A stretch of 64,000 nt of DNA from Kitasatospora sp. NA04385 (lineage in GTDB: Bacteria > Actinomycetota > Actinomycetes > Streptomycetales > Streptomycetaceae). The notes beneath the pieces are model-generated. The model was not told the origin of the DNA and did not search any database. It worked only from the letters and a program-made list of their open reading frames with translations. How positions within the stretch are numbered: position 1 is the stretch's first letter; every line of letters starts with the position of its first letter. Of this stretch, positions 15,298-23,582 are shown piece by piece. The translations under genes were made by a program, and so were the position numbers. The stretch lies in NCBI RefSeq assembly GCF_013364235.1, contig NZ_CP054919.1, positions 4,542,808 to 4,606,807 of the forward strand, read 5' to 3'.

Positions 15298-16758
15298 ATG
15301 ACCGGACCCGACCCCCGCACGGTCCCCTCCCTGTTCACCCGGGACCTGATCGCCCTCGCCCAGCGCGACGACTTCGACCGCATCGAACGCTCTGTGGAAC
15401 GCCTCGCCGGCTGCACCCAACCCGTCCAACTGACCGGCCGCACCACCACCCTCGACGCCACCACCCACGAAGTGCTCCGGCACTACAGCACCGACACCGA
15501 ACCCCTCGGCCGCCTTCTCGTCGCCTGCGGCAACCGCCGCGCCACCCGCTGCCCGGCCTGCTCCCGCACCTACGCCGCCGACACCTACCACCTGATCCGC
15601 GCCGGACTCTCCGGCGGCAAGGGCTCCCCCGAACAGGTCCGCACCCACCCCCGCGTCTTCGCCACCCTCACCGCCCCCACCTTCGGCCCCGTCCACAACC
15701 GCCCCACCACCCGCACTGGCAAACCGTTCCCCTGCCGCTGCGGCACCCTCCACGGAGCCGACCACCCCGCCCTCGGCACCCCGCTGGAGCCCACCGCCTA
15801 CGACTACACCGGAGCCGTCCTCTTCAACGCCCACGCCGGAGCCCTGTGGGCCCGCTTCACCACCTACCTGCGCCGCGCCGTCGCCCACGCCGCTGGGCTC
15901 ACCACCAGCGAACTGCGCGAGCATTGCCGCGTCTCCTTCGCCAAGGTCGCCGAGTTCCAAAAGCGCGGCCTGGTCCACTTCCACGCCATCGTCCGACTCG
16001 ACGGCCCCGACGGCGGAACCACCGCCCCGCCCTCCTGGGCCACCCCCGACCTGCTGACCGACGCCATCCGCCAAGCCGCCGAACGCGCCGTCGTCACCGT
16101 CACCAGCGACGCCATCGGCGAACGCGAACTCCGCTGGGGCGCACAGCTCGACGTCCGCGAGATCGCCCGTCCCGACCACACCGCCGACCCCGCCGCCCCG
16201 CTCACGGACGCTGTCGTCGTCGGCTACATCGCCAAATACGCCACCAAGAGCGCGGAAGGCACCGGTACCATCGACCGCCCCCTGTACTGCGCCACCTGCA
16301 AGGGACGCGGCCGAACCCCCACCGTCCCCGGCCTCACCGCCGAGTGCCGCACCTGCGACGGGACCGGGCTCGCCGAACCCCTCGCCGACCTGAACGTTGC
16401 TTCTCATACCCGGCAGATGATCCGCACCTGCTGGCACCTCGGTGCCCTCCCCGACTTCGCCCACCTCAACCTCACCAAGTGGGCCCACATGCTCGGCTTC
16501 CGGGGCCACTTCTCCACCAAGTCCCGCCGCTACTCCACCACCCTCGGTAACCTCCGCGACGCCCGCCGCACCTGGCAGGCCGAACAGGCCCGCCTCCGCG
16601 ACAACCGCCCCGCCCTCGACCCCGCCACCACCCTCGTCCTGTCCGACTGGCGCTACCTCGCCACCGGCTACACCCCCGGCGAAGAACTCCTCGCCCAGAC
16701 CGTCCGCGACAACCGCACCGCCACCCAGCGCCTCAAGCGGGAAGGTGATGCGGCGTGA
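15298..16758 (+). CDS. Replication initiator (RepSA-type, HUH-like)
   Basis: This 486-residue protein resembles the RepSA initiators of pSAM2-like elements that replicate by rolling circle. A histidine pair in GLVHFHAIVRLDG (His227, His229) gives the metal site and Tyr310 or Tyr314 in VVGYIAKYATK is the likely nicking residue. Cysteine clusters, CPACSRTY near residue 81 and CATCKGRG...CRTCDG near 330-360, suggest zinc binding. GGAAGGA lies upstream of the ATG. Its stop overlaps the GTG of the next small gene. The protein should start autonomous replication of the excised circle. Confidence 0.9.
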   Translation: MTGPDPRTVPSLFTRDLIALAQRDDFDRIERSVERLAGCTQPVQLTGRTTTLDATTHEVLRHYSTDTEPLGRLLVACGNRRATRCPACSRTYAADTYHLIRAGLSGGKGSPEQVRTHPRVFATLTAPTFGPVHNRPTTRTGKPFPCRCGTLHGADHPALGTPLEPTAYDYTGAVLFNAHAGALWARFTTYLRRAVAHAAGLTTSELREHCRVSFAKVAEFQKRGLVHFHAIVRLDGPDGGTTAPPSWATPDLLTDAIRQAAERAVVTVTSDAIGERELRWGAQLDVREIARPDHTADPAAPLTDAVVVGYIAKYATKSAEGTGTIDRPLYCATCKGRGRTPTVPGLTAECRTCDGTGLAEPLADLNVASHTRQMIRTCWHLGALPDFAHLNLTKWAHMLGFRGHFSTKSRRYSTTLGNLRDARRTWQAEQARLRDNRPALDPATTLVLSDWRYLATGYTPGEELLAQTVRDNRTATQRLKREGDAA

Positions 16759-16922
16759 ACTCCGAGCAGAAAGCCAAGCCTGGCCCTCGGCTGCAGACAC
16801 CGAGTCCGGAGGAATGGGCTCGGGAGCACCTCAAGAACGCTCCAGAGCGGTCGGCCGAGTGGCGGCAAAAAGTAGCAGAGATTTATGGTCTAATCCCGGC
16901 GGTGGAATATGGTAATGCCTAA
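16755..16922 (+). CDS. Small AICE protein coupled to the replication initiator
   Basis: This 55-residue product starts at GTG 16755, overlapping the initiator stop (GTGA). The sequence includes SPEEWAREHLKNAPERSAEW and a tail VAEIYGLIPAVEYGNA, predicted to be mostly helical. No DNA-binding motif is clear. In classical AICEs an excisionase often follows rep; with a serine integrase a recombination directionality factor would be needed, so this is one candidate for that role, by position only. Confidence 0.6.
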   Translation: MNSEQKAKPGPRLQTPSPEEWAREHLKNAPERSAEWRQKVAEIYGLIPAVEYGNA

Positions 16923-16941
16923 ATTGTTGACCAGTTTGAAA

Positions 16942-18342
16942 CTAGTCCCCAATGATTCCAGGTAGCGTTTTTTCCGTAGAAGTTTTCATGGTGAGTATCA
17001 CATCTTGTACGTATTCGACCCCCATGAACTCGTGGGCACACTCCATGAAGTGAATCCCAAGGTGCCCGAATTCGGCCGTGAACCTCTTCCCGCTTGGCCC
17101 GCTAATCTCAGAGAATATTCGCATGGAGTGGAGCGGGTGGTCTGACTTCGGAATTTCAACCCGGAATCCGACATCCTCTATGGCTGAAGCAATCGCCCCT
17201 ACGCCTGCTGCCGAGAATATGACAAGTCGCCCATGGAGAATATCGCATATTGCTTCTGGCGGGATGCTGTAGAGGTAGAAGGGGAGGTAGTTGCATGCGC
17301 TCCGCTTGGGTTCTTCAGGTAGGAATGAGGTCACTATTCCGTATTGAGGGTCCCCCTTGGACAGTATTCCAGATTGCACTATATCGCTGACGATCCTCTC
17401 CTCTCCTGTAATCGCCTCGGCTGATAGTCCAGCCGAATTGTAGAGAAAAATGCACATGAAGGCATCGTCTATTTTTATGCTGGAGTATCCGGTGGAGCGT
17501 GCCTCGGCAATCGCCTCCCTGACTTCCCCCCATCGAGATCTCGCGTTCGATTCGCCGCGCGAGAGGACCGCCTTGCTGCCGTCGACAATGAAAGGCGTGT
17601 CAATTTGTGCAGACTGCTTCATCAAGGCAGAGTGCATTCTCTTGGCCTGTCGGTCAATTCGCCGGTCCGGCCGCCTGGGGGGATCGGGTTCTGGATCCAG
17701 CTCTATGTCGAATTTAAAGTCCTTTTCGGGGGCTTCGTGGCCAACAAAAGAGATAGTCACTTCATATTGAGTTGAGGCTGTGGGGTTTTCTCTTGGCGGC
17801 TCGATGTGGCGAGTCTTGGATTCGATGGTTCGAGTTTTCCGTTCCTTGCCGTCGATGGTTACGAAGGTTGCATCTCCGATACGTAGGCAATCTGTGACGT
17901 CGTGGAGTATAGGGAATCCCCAGCCGCGCGATGCCAGTACTTCACATATCGCCACCAGGCCGCGACTTCCGTGATTATCGTGAGGTATGGAAACTGGATC
18001 ATTTTCGCCCAGGGGGTATATTATTCCGCGATCATTTCCCAAGATTGTCCAGGCTAGTGCATCACCGAGCCTGCGGGCGTGCTGGCGCACCATCTGAAGA
18101 GCCTGTAGGGAGTCGTCCTTTGTTTTTTCGATCTTCCTCCGAGTCTTCTCGTTGCTGATGGATTTTTGAGTCTCCCGCTGCAGCGAAAGGAGGTTGATCT
18201 GAAATTCCCAAATATCCGAAGCGGTGGAAAAGTTGAAGGATATTAGCTGGCGCGCAAAGGCTTCGACCTGCTGAATTAGCGCGAGGGCTTCACCGGTGTA
18301 GGTGGAGCCTGTCGCTTCTCGCTGCGGCTCGACTGGTGCCAT
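16942..18342 (-). CDS. AT-richer orphan cargo gene of unknown function
   Basis: This 466-residue protein is not recognised. Its codons use A and T at third positions far more than all neighbours, a clear sign of separate origin. The N-terminal quarter is helical and charged, with a coiled-coil-like stretch (SLQRETQKSISNEKTRRKIE); the middle has an acidic/proline linker (DIELDPEPDPPRRPDRRID); the C-terminal third is alternating alpha/beta. There are no membrane segments. It stands alone between the replication genes and the integrase, on the opposite strand to rep. That slot often carries defence or fitness cargo in integrative elements, but no defence domain can be named. Confidence 0.8.
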   Translation of the reverse strand: MAPVEPQREATGSTYTGEALALIQQVEAFARQLISFNFSTASDIWEFQINLLSLQRETQKSISNEKTRRKIEKTKDDSLQALQMVRQHARRLGDALAWTILGNDRGIIYPLGENDPVSIPHDNHGSRGLVAICEVLASRGWGFPILHDVTDCLRIGDATFVTIDGKERKTRTIESKTRHIEPPRENPTASTQYEVTISFVGHEAPEKDFKFDIELDPEPDPPRRPDRRIDRQAKRMHSALMKQSAQIDTPFIVDGSKAVLSRGESNARSRWGEVREAIAEARSTGYSSIKIDDAFMCIFLYNSAGLSAEAITGEERIVSDIVQSGILSKGDPQYGIVTSFLPEEPKRSACNYLPFYLYSIPPEAICDILHGRLVIFSAAGVGAIASAIEDVGFRVEIPKSDHPLHSMRIFSEISGPSGKRFTAEFGHLGIHFMECAHEFMGVEYVQDVILTMKTSTEKTLPGIIGD

Positions 18343-18413
18343 GCACCTAGTTTGGCTCCCGCAGAGAAAAATATCTAGTCATATGGCAGGTCGACCACAC
18401 ATGCGCGGTATTT

Positions 18414-19938
18414 CTATGTCGTCTGTGTGGCGTCATGTACTTTCCAAATGGGTTCGATCTTGCTTGGGTCGAACACCCGGCTTCCGGGGCGGGTCGGGTG
18501 GATCACGACCGCGACCAGGCTCTTCGCGACGGCGGCCTGCCGCTGTTCAAGCGCGAAGTCCGGGTCGGCCCACTGCTGTCGAAGGTTGGGGATCGCCTCC
18601 ATCCGGAGGGACCGTGCAGCCTCGTGCCGCTGCTGCTCGTTCTTCAACTTCCGCTCGTCCGACTCCAGCTCGGCCAGAAGGGGGAAGTAGGTGGAGCCGC
18701 TGATGTTGTCGGCGCGGTACTGCTGCCCCAACTCGGTGATCTTCTGGCGGACGACCCGCAGGTCCTCCTCCTTGTCCCACGGGGGAAGCTGCTCGATCGC
18801 TCGCAGGGATGCGCGCTCGTGGTCCTGAATCACCAGCTCGGTGATGTAGCGGTCCACTTCGACCCCACGGCGGGAGCATCCGCCGCAACCGCCGTGGTTC
18901 TTCGAGCGGCACCAGTAGACGTGTCCGCCGTCGCGGACGCCGCCGCGCATGCGGGCGGTGCACTTGCCGCAGCGGACGAAGGGGGACAGCAGGTACTTGG
19001 TGGTGTGGCCTCGGCCGTCCCGTGGGTTGACCCGGGGGCCGGGGGAGGGGAGCAGCGGTTGGATGCTGTCGAACACCTCCTTCGTGGTGGCTGCCTCCCA
19101 GTCACCGCGCACGTAGTCGCCGTTGGCGTCGAGCAGGACTTCGCCCTTGTACGTCCGCGCGCCGTACAGGCGAGGGTTCGTGAGGATCTGCTCCAGCGTC
19201 CTCGTCAGCCACCGCTTCCCGGTCACGGTCAGCTCTCCGCGCGCGTTCCACTCGGTGATGATCGTGGACGGCTTCTTCATCTGCCGAACCTTCTCGATGG
19301 CTTCGAGGATGTTCTTGTGCTCGGACGGACGGAGAGTCTTCTTGTCGTCCTCCCAGCCGTACGGCCGGTTCGCACCGCCGGAGTTCCGGCCCTTCATGGC
19401 TGCCTTGCGCTTGCCGTTGGAGATGCGGCGGGAGGTGTTCCGGGACTCAAGGTTGCAGCTGGTTCACCTCGTTGCGGGCCATGGCGATTCCCGCGTCCGT
19501 GGTGAGGTCGAGGAACCCGGTGACGGAGACGACGAACACGCCGTGCCGTTCAACGAGGTCGATCAGGTCTTCGAGGTCGCGGGGGTCGCGCATGCCTCGG
19601 TCGATGTTGGACACGGCGAGCGCGTTGCCCTCACCCCTGCGCAAGTCGGCGATGATCGAGTCCCACTTGGGGCGGACCACCCGGTAGACGAAGGTGCCGT
19701 CGGGGAGGCGGATGCGCTTCTTCTTGAAGGCGGAAGTGTCGTTCTCCAGCTCCTCGCGCCGGACCCGGCCGCCGATGCCCGTGACCTCCTCGCGCAGGTC
19801 CACCATCTGGTTCTCGACCTGCTCGCCCGTACCCTCGGAGTCCTCGGACTCTCGGGCGTAGAGGATCCAAACGAGCTGGTCAGGGTCTATGTCCAGCTCG
19901 GTGCGGCCTGCGAAGCGGCGGGGTGAGTAGGTAGCCAT
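18414..19938 (-). pseudogene. Large serine integrase, frameshifted
   Basis: Two frames together make a complete large serine recombinase of about 507 residues. The first part (19938 to 19447) is the catalytic domain with LYARESEDSEG (Ser31 likely nucleophile) and AVSNIDRGMRDPRDLEDLI. The second part (from the junction to 18414; first internal ATG at 19397) holds the recombinase domain, a zinc ribbon (CGKC...CRSKNHGGCGGC) and a coiled-coil region. Near 19450 the frame breaks: removing one C from CAACCTTGAG restores ...NQLQLESRN. The start lies 30 bases from attR, as expected for the integrase that inserted this element. It may be a true mutation, a sequencing error or recoding. Confidence 0.85.
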
Positions 19939-19968
19939 GCCGACACCCCACCCAAGGCGTTAACCACT

Positions 19969-19983
19969 TCCATCACCAACGGC
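19969..19983 (+). repeat. attR core (15-bp direct repeat)
   Basis: Exact copy of the 15 bases at 4998-5012, here fused on its right to the original permease 3' end and on its left to the integrase upstream region. Confidence 0.85.
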
Positions 19984-20118
19984 ATCGGCTTCGGCTTCAT
20001 CGCCTTCTGCGTCCTGCGGGTCGTGGCCGGCCGGGCCCGCACCGTCCCGGTCGCGATGTACGGCGTCGCCGCGGTCTTCGCCTTCTACTACCTGATGCCG
20101 GCCCTCGGCCTGCTCTGA
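19969..20118 (+). pseudogene. Displaced original 3' end of the NCS2 permease gene
   Basis: Read in frame from the attR core, 50 codons encode SITNGIGFGFIAFCVLRVV and onward to YYLMPALGLL and a stop at 20116-20118. This is homologous and equal in length to the present permease tail at 4998-5147. It has no start codon or ribosome site of its own. It is the host's pre-insertion gene end. Confidence 0.93.
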
Positions 20119-20139
20119 CCCGAGCCCGGTCGTGCCGAC

Positions 20140-20170
20140 GGCCCCGCACTCCTCCGAGGAGTGCGGGGCC
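20140..20170 (+). terminator. Original terminator of the permease gene
   Basis: A 15-base arm (20140-20154) pairs perfectly with 20156-20170. It follows the displaced permease stop by 21 bases and is the homologue of the element-borne hairpin at 5173-5200. It also faces the convergent SLOG gene stop. Confidence 0.8.
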
Positions 20171-20184
20171 GCTTGCGTCAGGGC

Positions 20185-20673
20185 TCAGCGGCTCCTGCGG
20201 GCTGCGCCGTCGGGCCACACGATCGTGACCGGCAGACCGGCGGCGCGCGCTCCGGAGACCGTGTCGGCGGTGCCTCCGCGCCCGTTGCCGGGTTGGCCGT
20301 CCCAGACCGCGAAGAGGAGGTCGGCGCGGCGGAGGAGTTCCTCGTTGGCGGCTTCGTACGCCTCACGGTTGGCCTCGGCATGCGGCATCACCACGACTTC
20401 GGTCGCGGCCTGGTGGAGCCGGTCGAACTCCTCGGCGTAGTCGGGCTTGACCTTGGTCTGTCGGTAGTCGGCGGACGGCACGACGACGACCAGTTGTCCG
20501 CCGGCCGACAGCACGGCGTCGGCGAAGATCGCGTCGGCACCCTTGGCGATGCAGGAGACTCCGGTCAGGCCGTGGTCGGCGTGGTCGGCGAGCAGGGAGG
20601 CCAGGGTGTCGCGGACCAGAGTGACGCTCTCCTCGGTGAGGTCCATGTGCCCGGTGACGGCGATGACGGTCAT
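20185..20673 (-). CDS. SLOG-like nucleotide-binding protein
   Basis: This 162-residue Rossmann-like protein starts VIAVTGHMDLTE, has LTGVSCIAKGADAIFADAVL in the middle and ends with GNGRGGTADTVSGARAAGLPVTIVWP. These features suggest the SLOG superfamily, members of which bind nucleotides or nucleotide-derived ligands; that assignment is from fold-like pattern, not from a search. It starts 16 bases after the stop of the regulator at 20690-22147 on the same strand, so the two are probably cotranscribed. A second copy of the family is at 31709-32197. Confidence 0.7.
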   Translation of the reverse strand: MTVIAVTGHMDLTEESVTLVRDTLASLLADHADHGLTGVSCIAKGADAIFADAVLSAGGQLVVVVPSADYRQTKVKPDYAEEFDRLHQAATEVVVMPHAEANREAYEAANEELLRRADLLFAVWDGQPGNGRGGTADTVSGARAAGLPVTIVWPDGAARRSR

Positions 20674-20689
20674 GCCCGTTCCCCTTCGG

Positions 20690-22147
20690 TCAGTTCGCCA
20701 GTAGCTCGCGGATGCTATCGCGGGCCTCGCGGACGGCCGGGTGGGTCGAGTGGCCGACGGTGTAGTGGTAGAGCCCGCCGAGCTGGGTCCGTACGCGGTC
20801 GGACCCGGTGCGTGCCGCGGCAGCCACGGCCTTCCTGGTCTCCTCGACCGCGGCCGTGAGGTCGCCCGCGAGGAACCGGGTCTCGGCGAGGCCGATCCGG
20901 TCGAGGGCGTGGGACCGGCCTGCCTCGGCTCCGCGTTCGGCCAGTGCTGTCCTGATGTGCTCGGCGGCCGTGTCGGCGTGGGCTCGGGGGTCGGTGCGGG
21001 CGAGGTCGAGCAGTCGTCCGCCGGTCACTCCGGCGATCTCGGCGCGGTTGAAGTAGGCGATCCAGTGGGGTTCGTCGTCCGCGGGCCGGGCGGATGACAG
21101 CTCGTCCTCGGCCTGGCCGGTGGCGCGGCGAAACGATGCGACCCGTCCCATTGCCGCGTAAGCCCACGCCTCGCGCGTCCGGAGCATGGCCCGGACCCTC
21201 GGGCCCGCGTGTCCCCGGCTGCCGTCCTGGGCGAGCCTGACCAGTTCGAGGGCATCGCCCGGCCGTCCGGTGTAGAGCATCTGCCGTGCCATGCCGGCGA
21301 GAACGTTTGCGCCGAAGGCTCGGTCCCCTGCCTCGTGGGCGGATCGGAGGGCAAGTCGGTAGTAGTCCTGGGCGCGGCGTTGGTACCCGGAGTCCCACAT
21401 CATCGTGGCGGCAGTGCCCGCGAGTTGGGCCATCACGCCATGCAATCGGCTTTTGATCTCGGGTAGTTGGCGGTCTTCGAGCGCGGCGGCGACGTCGTTG
21501 AGCTGACCAAGGACGGCTTTGGCCCGCAGGCCGCCTCCGAACCGGTGGTCCCACTGACGGAAGGCCACGGCGGAGTGTTCGAGCTGGGCCACGTCGTGTC
21601 GGCCGAGTCTCCCCGGGCGGGCCCGGTCCGATGCGGCGGCGGGTGCGGTGAGCCATCCTTCGAGCGGGTCCAGGAGGGCGGCTCCGGTGATGGCGGCGGT
21701 GGCCAGCAAGCGGGCGGCGGTACGTCTGTCCATGGCGAGATCAGTTCTCGTGAGGCGGGTGGCGAGTGCGGTTGTCACCTCCGGTCGCCACGGGAAGTCG
21801 TCGTCCGGAGGCCGGGGGTCGGCCGGTCGCTGGGGCTGCTCGGTGTCAGCCTCCCAGGGGCGCGATGCCAGTCCGAGAAGGCGTCCGGGAATCCCCAAGC
21901 CGTCGGCGATGCGTGCGATCACTTCATATGACGTGATCCTTTTCGCCGGGTCGGACATGATCGTGGAGACCTTGCCCGGGGTGAGTTGGCAGGCTGCGGC
22001 GATCTTGTTCTGCGAGTGCCCGCCGTACTTCTTGATCAGTGCGAAGGCAGCGGCGAAATCGTGCTCGCCGAGTGCCAGGCGGAGGTCTTCGCGCGCCAGT
22101 AACTCGGCAGACAGCAAGGGGCCTCGGGTCCGGCCGGGATGCGTCAT
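20690..22147 (-). CDS. XRE-family regulator with TPR-like C-terminal region
   Basis: This 485-residue protein has an N-terminal helix-turn-helix (NKIAAACQLTPGKVSTIMS, then YEVIARIADGLGIPGRLLGLA), a short hydrophobic stretch (RLLATAAITGAALLDPLEGWL near residue 145-165) and helical repeats to the C-terminus. It shares with the regulator at 5902-7215 the ERIADGLRIPG-type helix, the TPR-like body and the place opposite an HATPase/small-protein pair. It is divergent from the gene at 22367 and followed by the SLOG gene. I infer that it controls the kinase/CYTH/radical SAM operon. Confidence 0.85.
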   Translation of the reverse strand: MTHPGRTRGPLLSAELLAREDLRLALGEHDFAAAFALIKKYGGHSQNKIAAACQLTPGKVSTIMSDPAKRITSYEVIARIADGLGIPGRLLGLASRPWEADTEQPQRPADPRPPDDDFPWRPEVTTALATRLTRTDLAMDRRTAARLLATAAITGAALLDPLEGWLTAPAAASDRARPGRLGRHDVAQLEHSAVAFRQWDHRFGGGLRAKAVLGQLNDVAAALEDRQLPEIKSRLHGVMAQLAGTAATMMWDSGYQRRAQDYYRLALRSAHEAGDRAFGANVLAGMARQMLYTGRPGDALELVRLAQDGSRGHAGPRVRAMLRTREAWAYAAMGRVASFRRATGQAEDELSSARPADDEPHWIAYFNRAEIAGVTGGRLLDLARTDPRAHADTAAEHIRTALAERGAEAGRSHALDRIGLAETRFLAGDLTAAVEETRKAVAAAARTGSDRVRTQLGGLYHYTVGHSTHPAVREARDSIRELLAN

Positions 22148-22366
22148 CGGGCACTGCCTTCGCTGGGGAGCATAGCGGGATACGGATCATCAAAAACCGT
22201 TCCGGAGAAGAGTATTACCGCCTAGGGAACACCTCGTGGGCATCGTTTGAGATCTGTACCGGACCGATCCTTCTTGTGCGTGCTTCCCGCGCACAGCACA
22301 ACGACACCACCGTTCGAGAGCTGGTCCGACGGTGGCGTTGCCCGACTGAATGGGACTGGAGGTCGA

Positions 22367-22666
22367 ATGTCCGGAAGTGTCACCGCCCCGCTCGTCGGGC
22401 TCTCTGGTGGTGAGAACTTCGCGGTGGTTGCGGTCCAACCGGCGGACGCCGGGTGTCACATGGTGCTGCCGTGCGGCCCGGAGGCTGCCGCGCCTGCTCG
22501 GAAGCTGGTCGAGTCGGCGTTCGAAGCCTGGTCCGGTGGTCAGCTGATCGACGCCGGAAAACTGCTGGTGACAGAGCTGGTCGCGGCCTTGTCCCAATGC
22601 TGGGGCGTGACATGCGAGTCGCGCGGCAAGTGGGTCTGGTTCGAGTTGAGGTTGGAGGCATCGTGA
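22367..22666 (+). CDS. Decayed HATPase-like protein with internal in-frame deletion
   Basis: This 99-residue product is the counterpart of 7389-7820. It keeps LPCGPEAAAPARKLVESAFEAW and LLVTELVA, then jumps directly to ALSQCWGVTCESRGKWVWFELRLEAS. The 53 codons that hold the N, G1 and G2 boxes in the intact copy are missing. The join falls on CTGGTCGC (22577-22584), which in the intact gene occurs twice, at 7572 and 7731, exactly 159 bases apart, so a slip between short repeats explains it. It cannot bind ATP as a GHKL protein. GGAGG precedes the ATG and the stop still overlaps the next GTG, so it may serve only for coupled translation. Confidence 0.8.
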   Translation: MSGSVTAPLVGLSGGENFAVVAVQPADAGCHMVLPCGPEAAAPARKLVESAFEAWSGGQLIDAGKLLVTELVAALSQCWGVTCESRGKWVWFELRLEAS

Positions 22667-22863
22667 GTGTTCAGTACGCCGTCGGCGGTCGCCATCGCGG
22701 TGAGAACGACGACCCGATCGAAGCCGTGCTGACGTTCTTGTGGCTGCTCGGGAATCTGGTCACCGTCCTCGTGCTCGGAATGACGGCCCTCCTGCAAGTC
22801 GGCCACGACCGGGCGGAGCCCGTGGTGGCGCTCTCCTCGCCGGACCGCGAACCTCCGGCCTGA
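22663..22863 (+). CDS. Small single-span membrane protein (cassette family, second copy)
   Basis: This 66-residue product is coupled to the preceding gene by a GTGA overlap. Shared blocks with 7817-8014 are GRHRG, NDDPIEA, TFLWLLGN, VLGMTA, LQVGH and SPDREPPA/SEPDREPMA. It has one membrane helix (residues about 24-42). Its sequence has stayed intact while the HATPase partner lost its ATP site, which argues that the small protein has a function of its own. Confidence 0.75.
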   Translation: MSVQYAVGGRHRGENDDPIEAVLTFLWLLGNLVTVLVLGMTALLQVGHDRAEPVVALSSPDREPPA

Positions 22864-22970
22864 CCGAGGTTACTCCGCAAGGCTCCAGATCCGGCGCCTC
22901 CCACCTTGCGGCTGGGGATGCGGTTCGCGGAGCCCCACGACACCAGAACCGGCCGAGGAATGGAGTTCAA

Positions 22971-23582
22971 ATGGGTATGGGCCATGGGCCCTTCGTCACC
23001 CTCGACGGTCTCAGCGCGAGTGGCAAGACCACCGTCGCCCCGCTGGTAGCCGCCCTGCTCAACGGAGTTCACCTGACGGACGAGGTGTTGCCGACCTTCC
23101 CCCGGATGCGGGCGGAGGTGGACGCCACCGGCATCCTCTCGGCCCGATTCCACTGGTGGATGATGGCCAACCACGTCAAGTCGGAGTCCGCCAGGGCGCT
23201 CAGCCAGAGCGGCCGTCCGGTGGTGGTTGACTCCTACTTCCCGCGCACCATCGCCACGCACAGAGCCATGGGGCACGACTGCTCTCCGGAGTATCCGAAC
23301 GGGGCCTTTGTCCCGGACGTGGCGGTGCTGTTGGAGGTGGACGAGCGCGTCCGCCAGGAACGCATCCGACAGCGGGCCGAGCGGGGGACGCTGAGCCACT
23401 GGCACCAGCGCGAGGAGCCGAACGTCGCCGAAAGCTCTCGCGTGTACCGGGCATTCGGGCTCGTCCGTATGGACGGAAGTGGTTGTACGCCGCAGGAGGT
23501 GGCCCGCGCGATAGTCGATATCGTCCGCTCGCAAGTCCCCAGACCCCGACTGGAAAGGTCAACTCATCATGACCGCAACTGA
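22971..23582 (+). CDS. P-loop nucleotide kinase (thymidylate-kinase-like)
   Basis: This 203-residue protein has a Walker A GLSASGKTT at residues 13-21, a DSYFPRTIATHR segment in the place of the thymidylate kinase DR(Y/F) motif, a substrate region LSARFHWWMMANHVK, and a lid-like RQERIRQRAERGTLS. It should transfer phosphate from ATP to a nucleotide or nucleoside, substrate unknown. ATGGAG lies before ATG 22971. The C-terminus overlaps the start of the CYTH gene by 14 bases, so the genes are coupled. It is the first enzyme gene after the regulatory front end. Confidence 0.78.
   Translation: MGMGHGPFVTLDGLSASGKTTVAPLVAALLNGVHLTDEVLPTFPRMRAEVDATGILSARFHWWMMANHVKSESARALSQSGRPVVVDSYFPRTIATHRAMGHDCSPEYPNGAFVPDVAVLLEVDERVRQERIRQRAERGTLSHWHQREEPNVAESSRVYRAFGLVRMDGSGCTPQEVARAIVDIVRSQVPRPRLERSTHHDRN

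Larger units (their letters stand above)
4998..19983. mobile_element. AICE-type integrative and conjugative element in the NCS2 permease gene
   Basis: The element is bounded by a 15-bp direct repeat in the 3' end of the permease gene. Inside are the modules that define actinomycete integrative and conjugative elements: a replication initiator (15298-16758), an FtsK/SpoIIIE-like double-strand DNA translocase (13610-14998), an SCO3933-type protein (13093-13482) and an integrase (18414-19938) whose start lies about 30 bases from attR. Cargo comprises a Nudix gene, a regulator module, a lasso-peptide operon and an AT-richer orphan gene. The integrase is a large serine recombinase, whereas classical AICEs such as pSAM2 use tyrosine integrases at tRNA genes. 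The integrase reads as frameshifted, so the element may be immobile at present. Confidence 0.88.
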
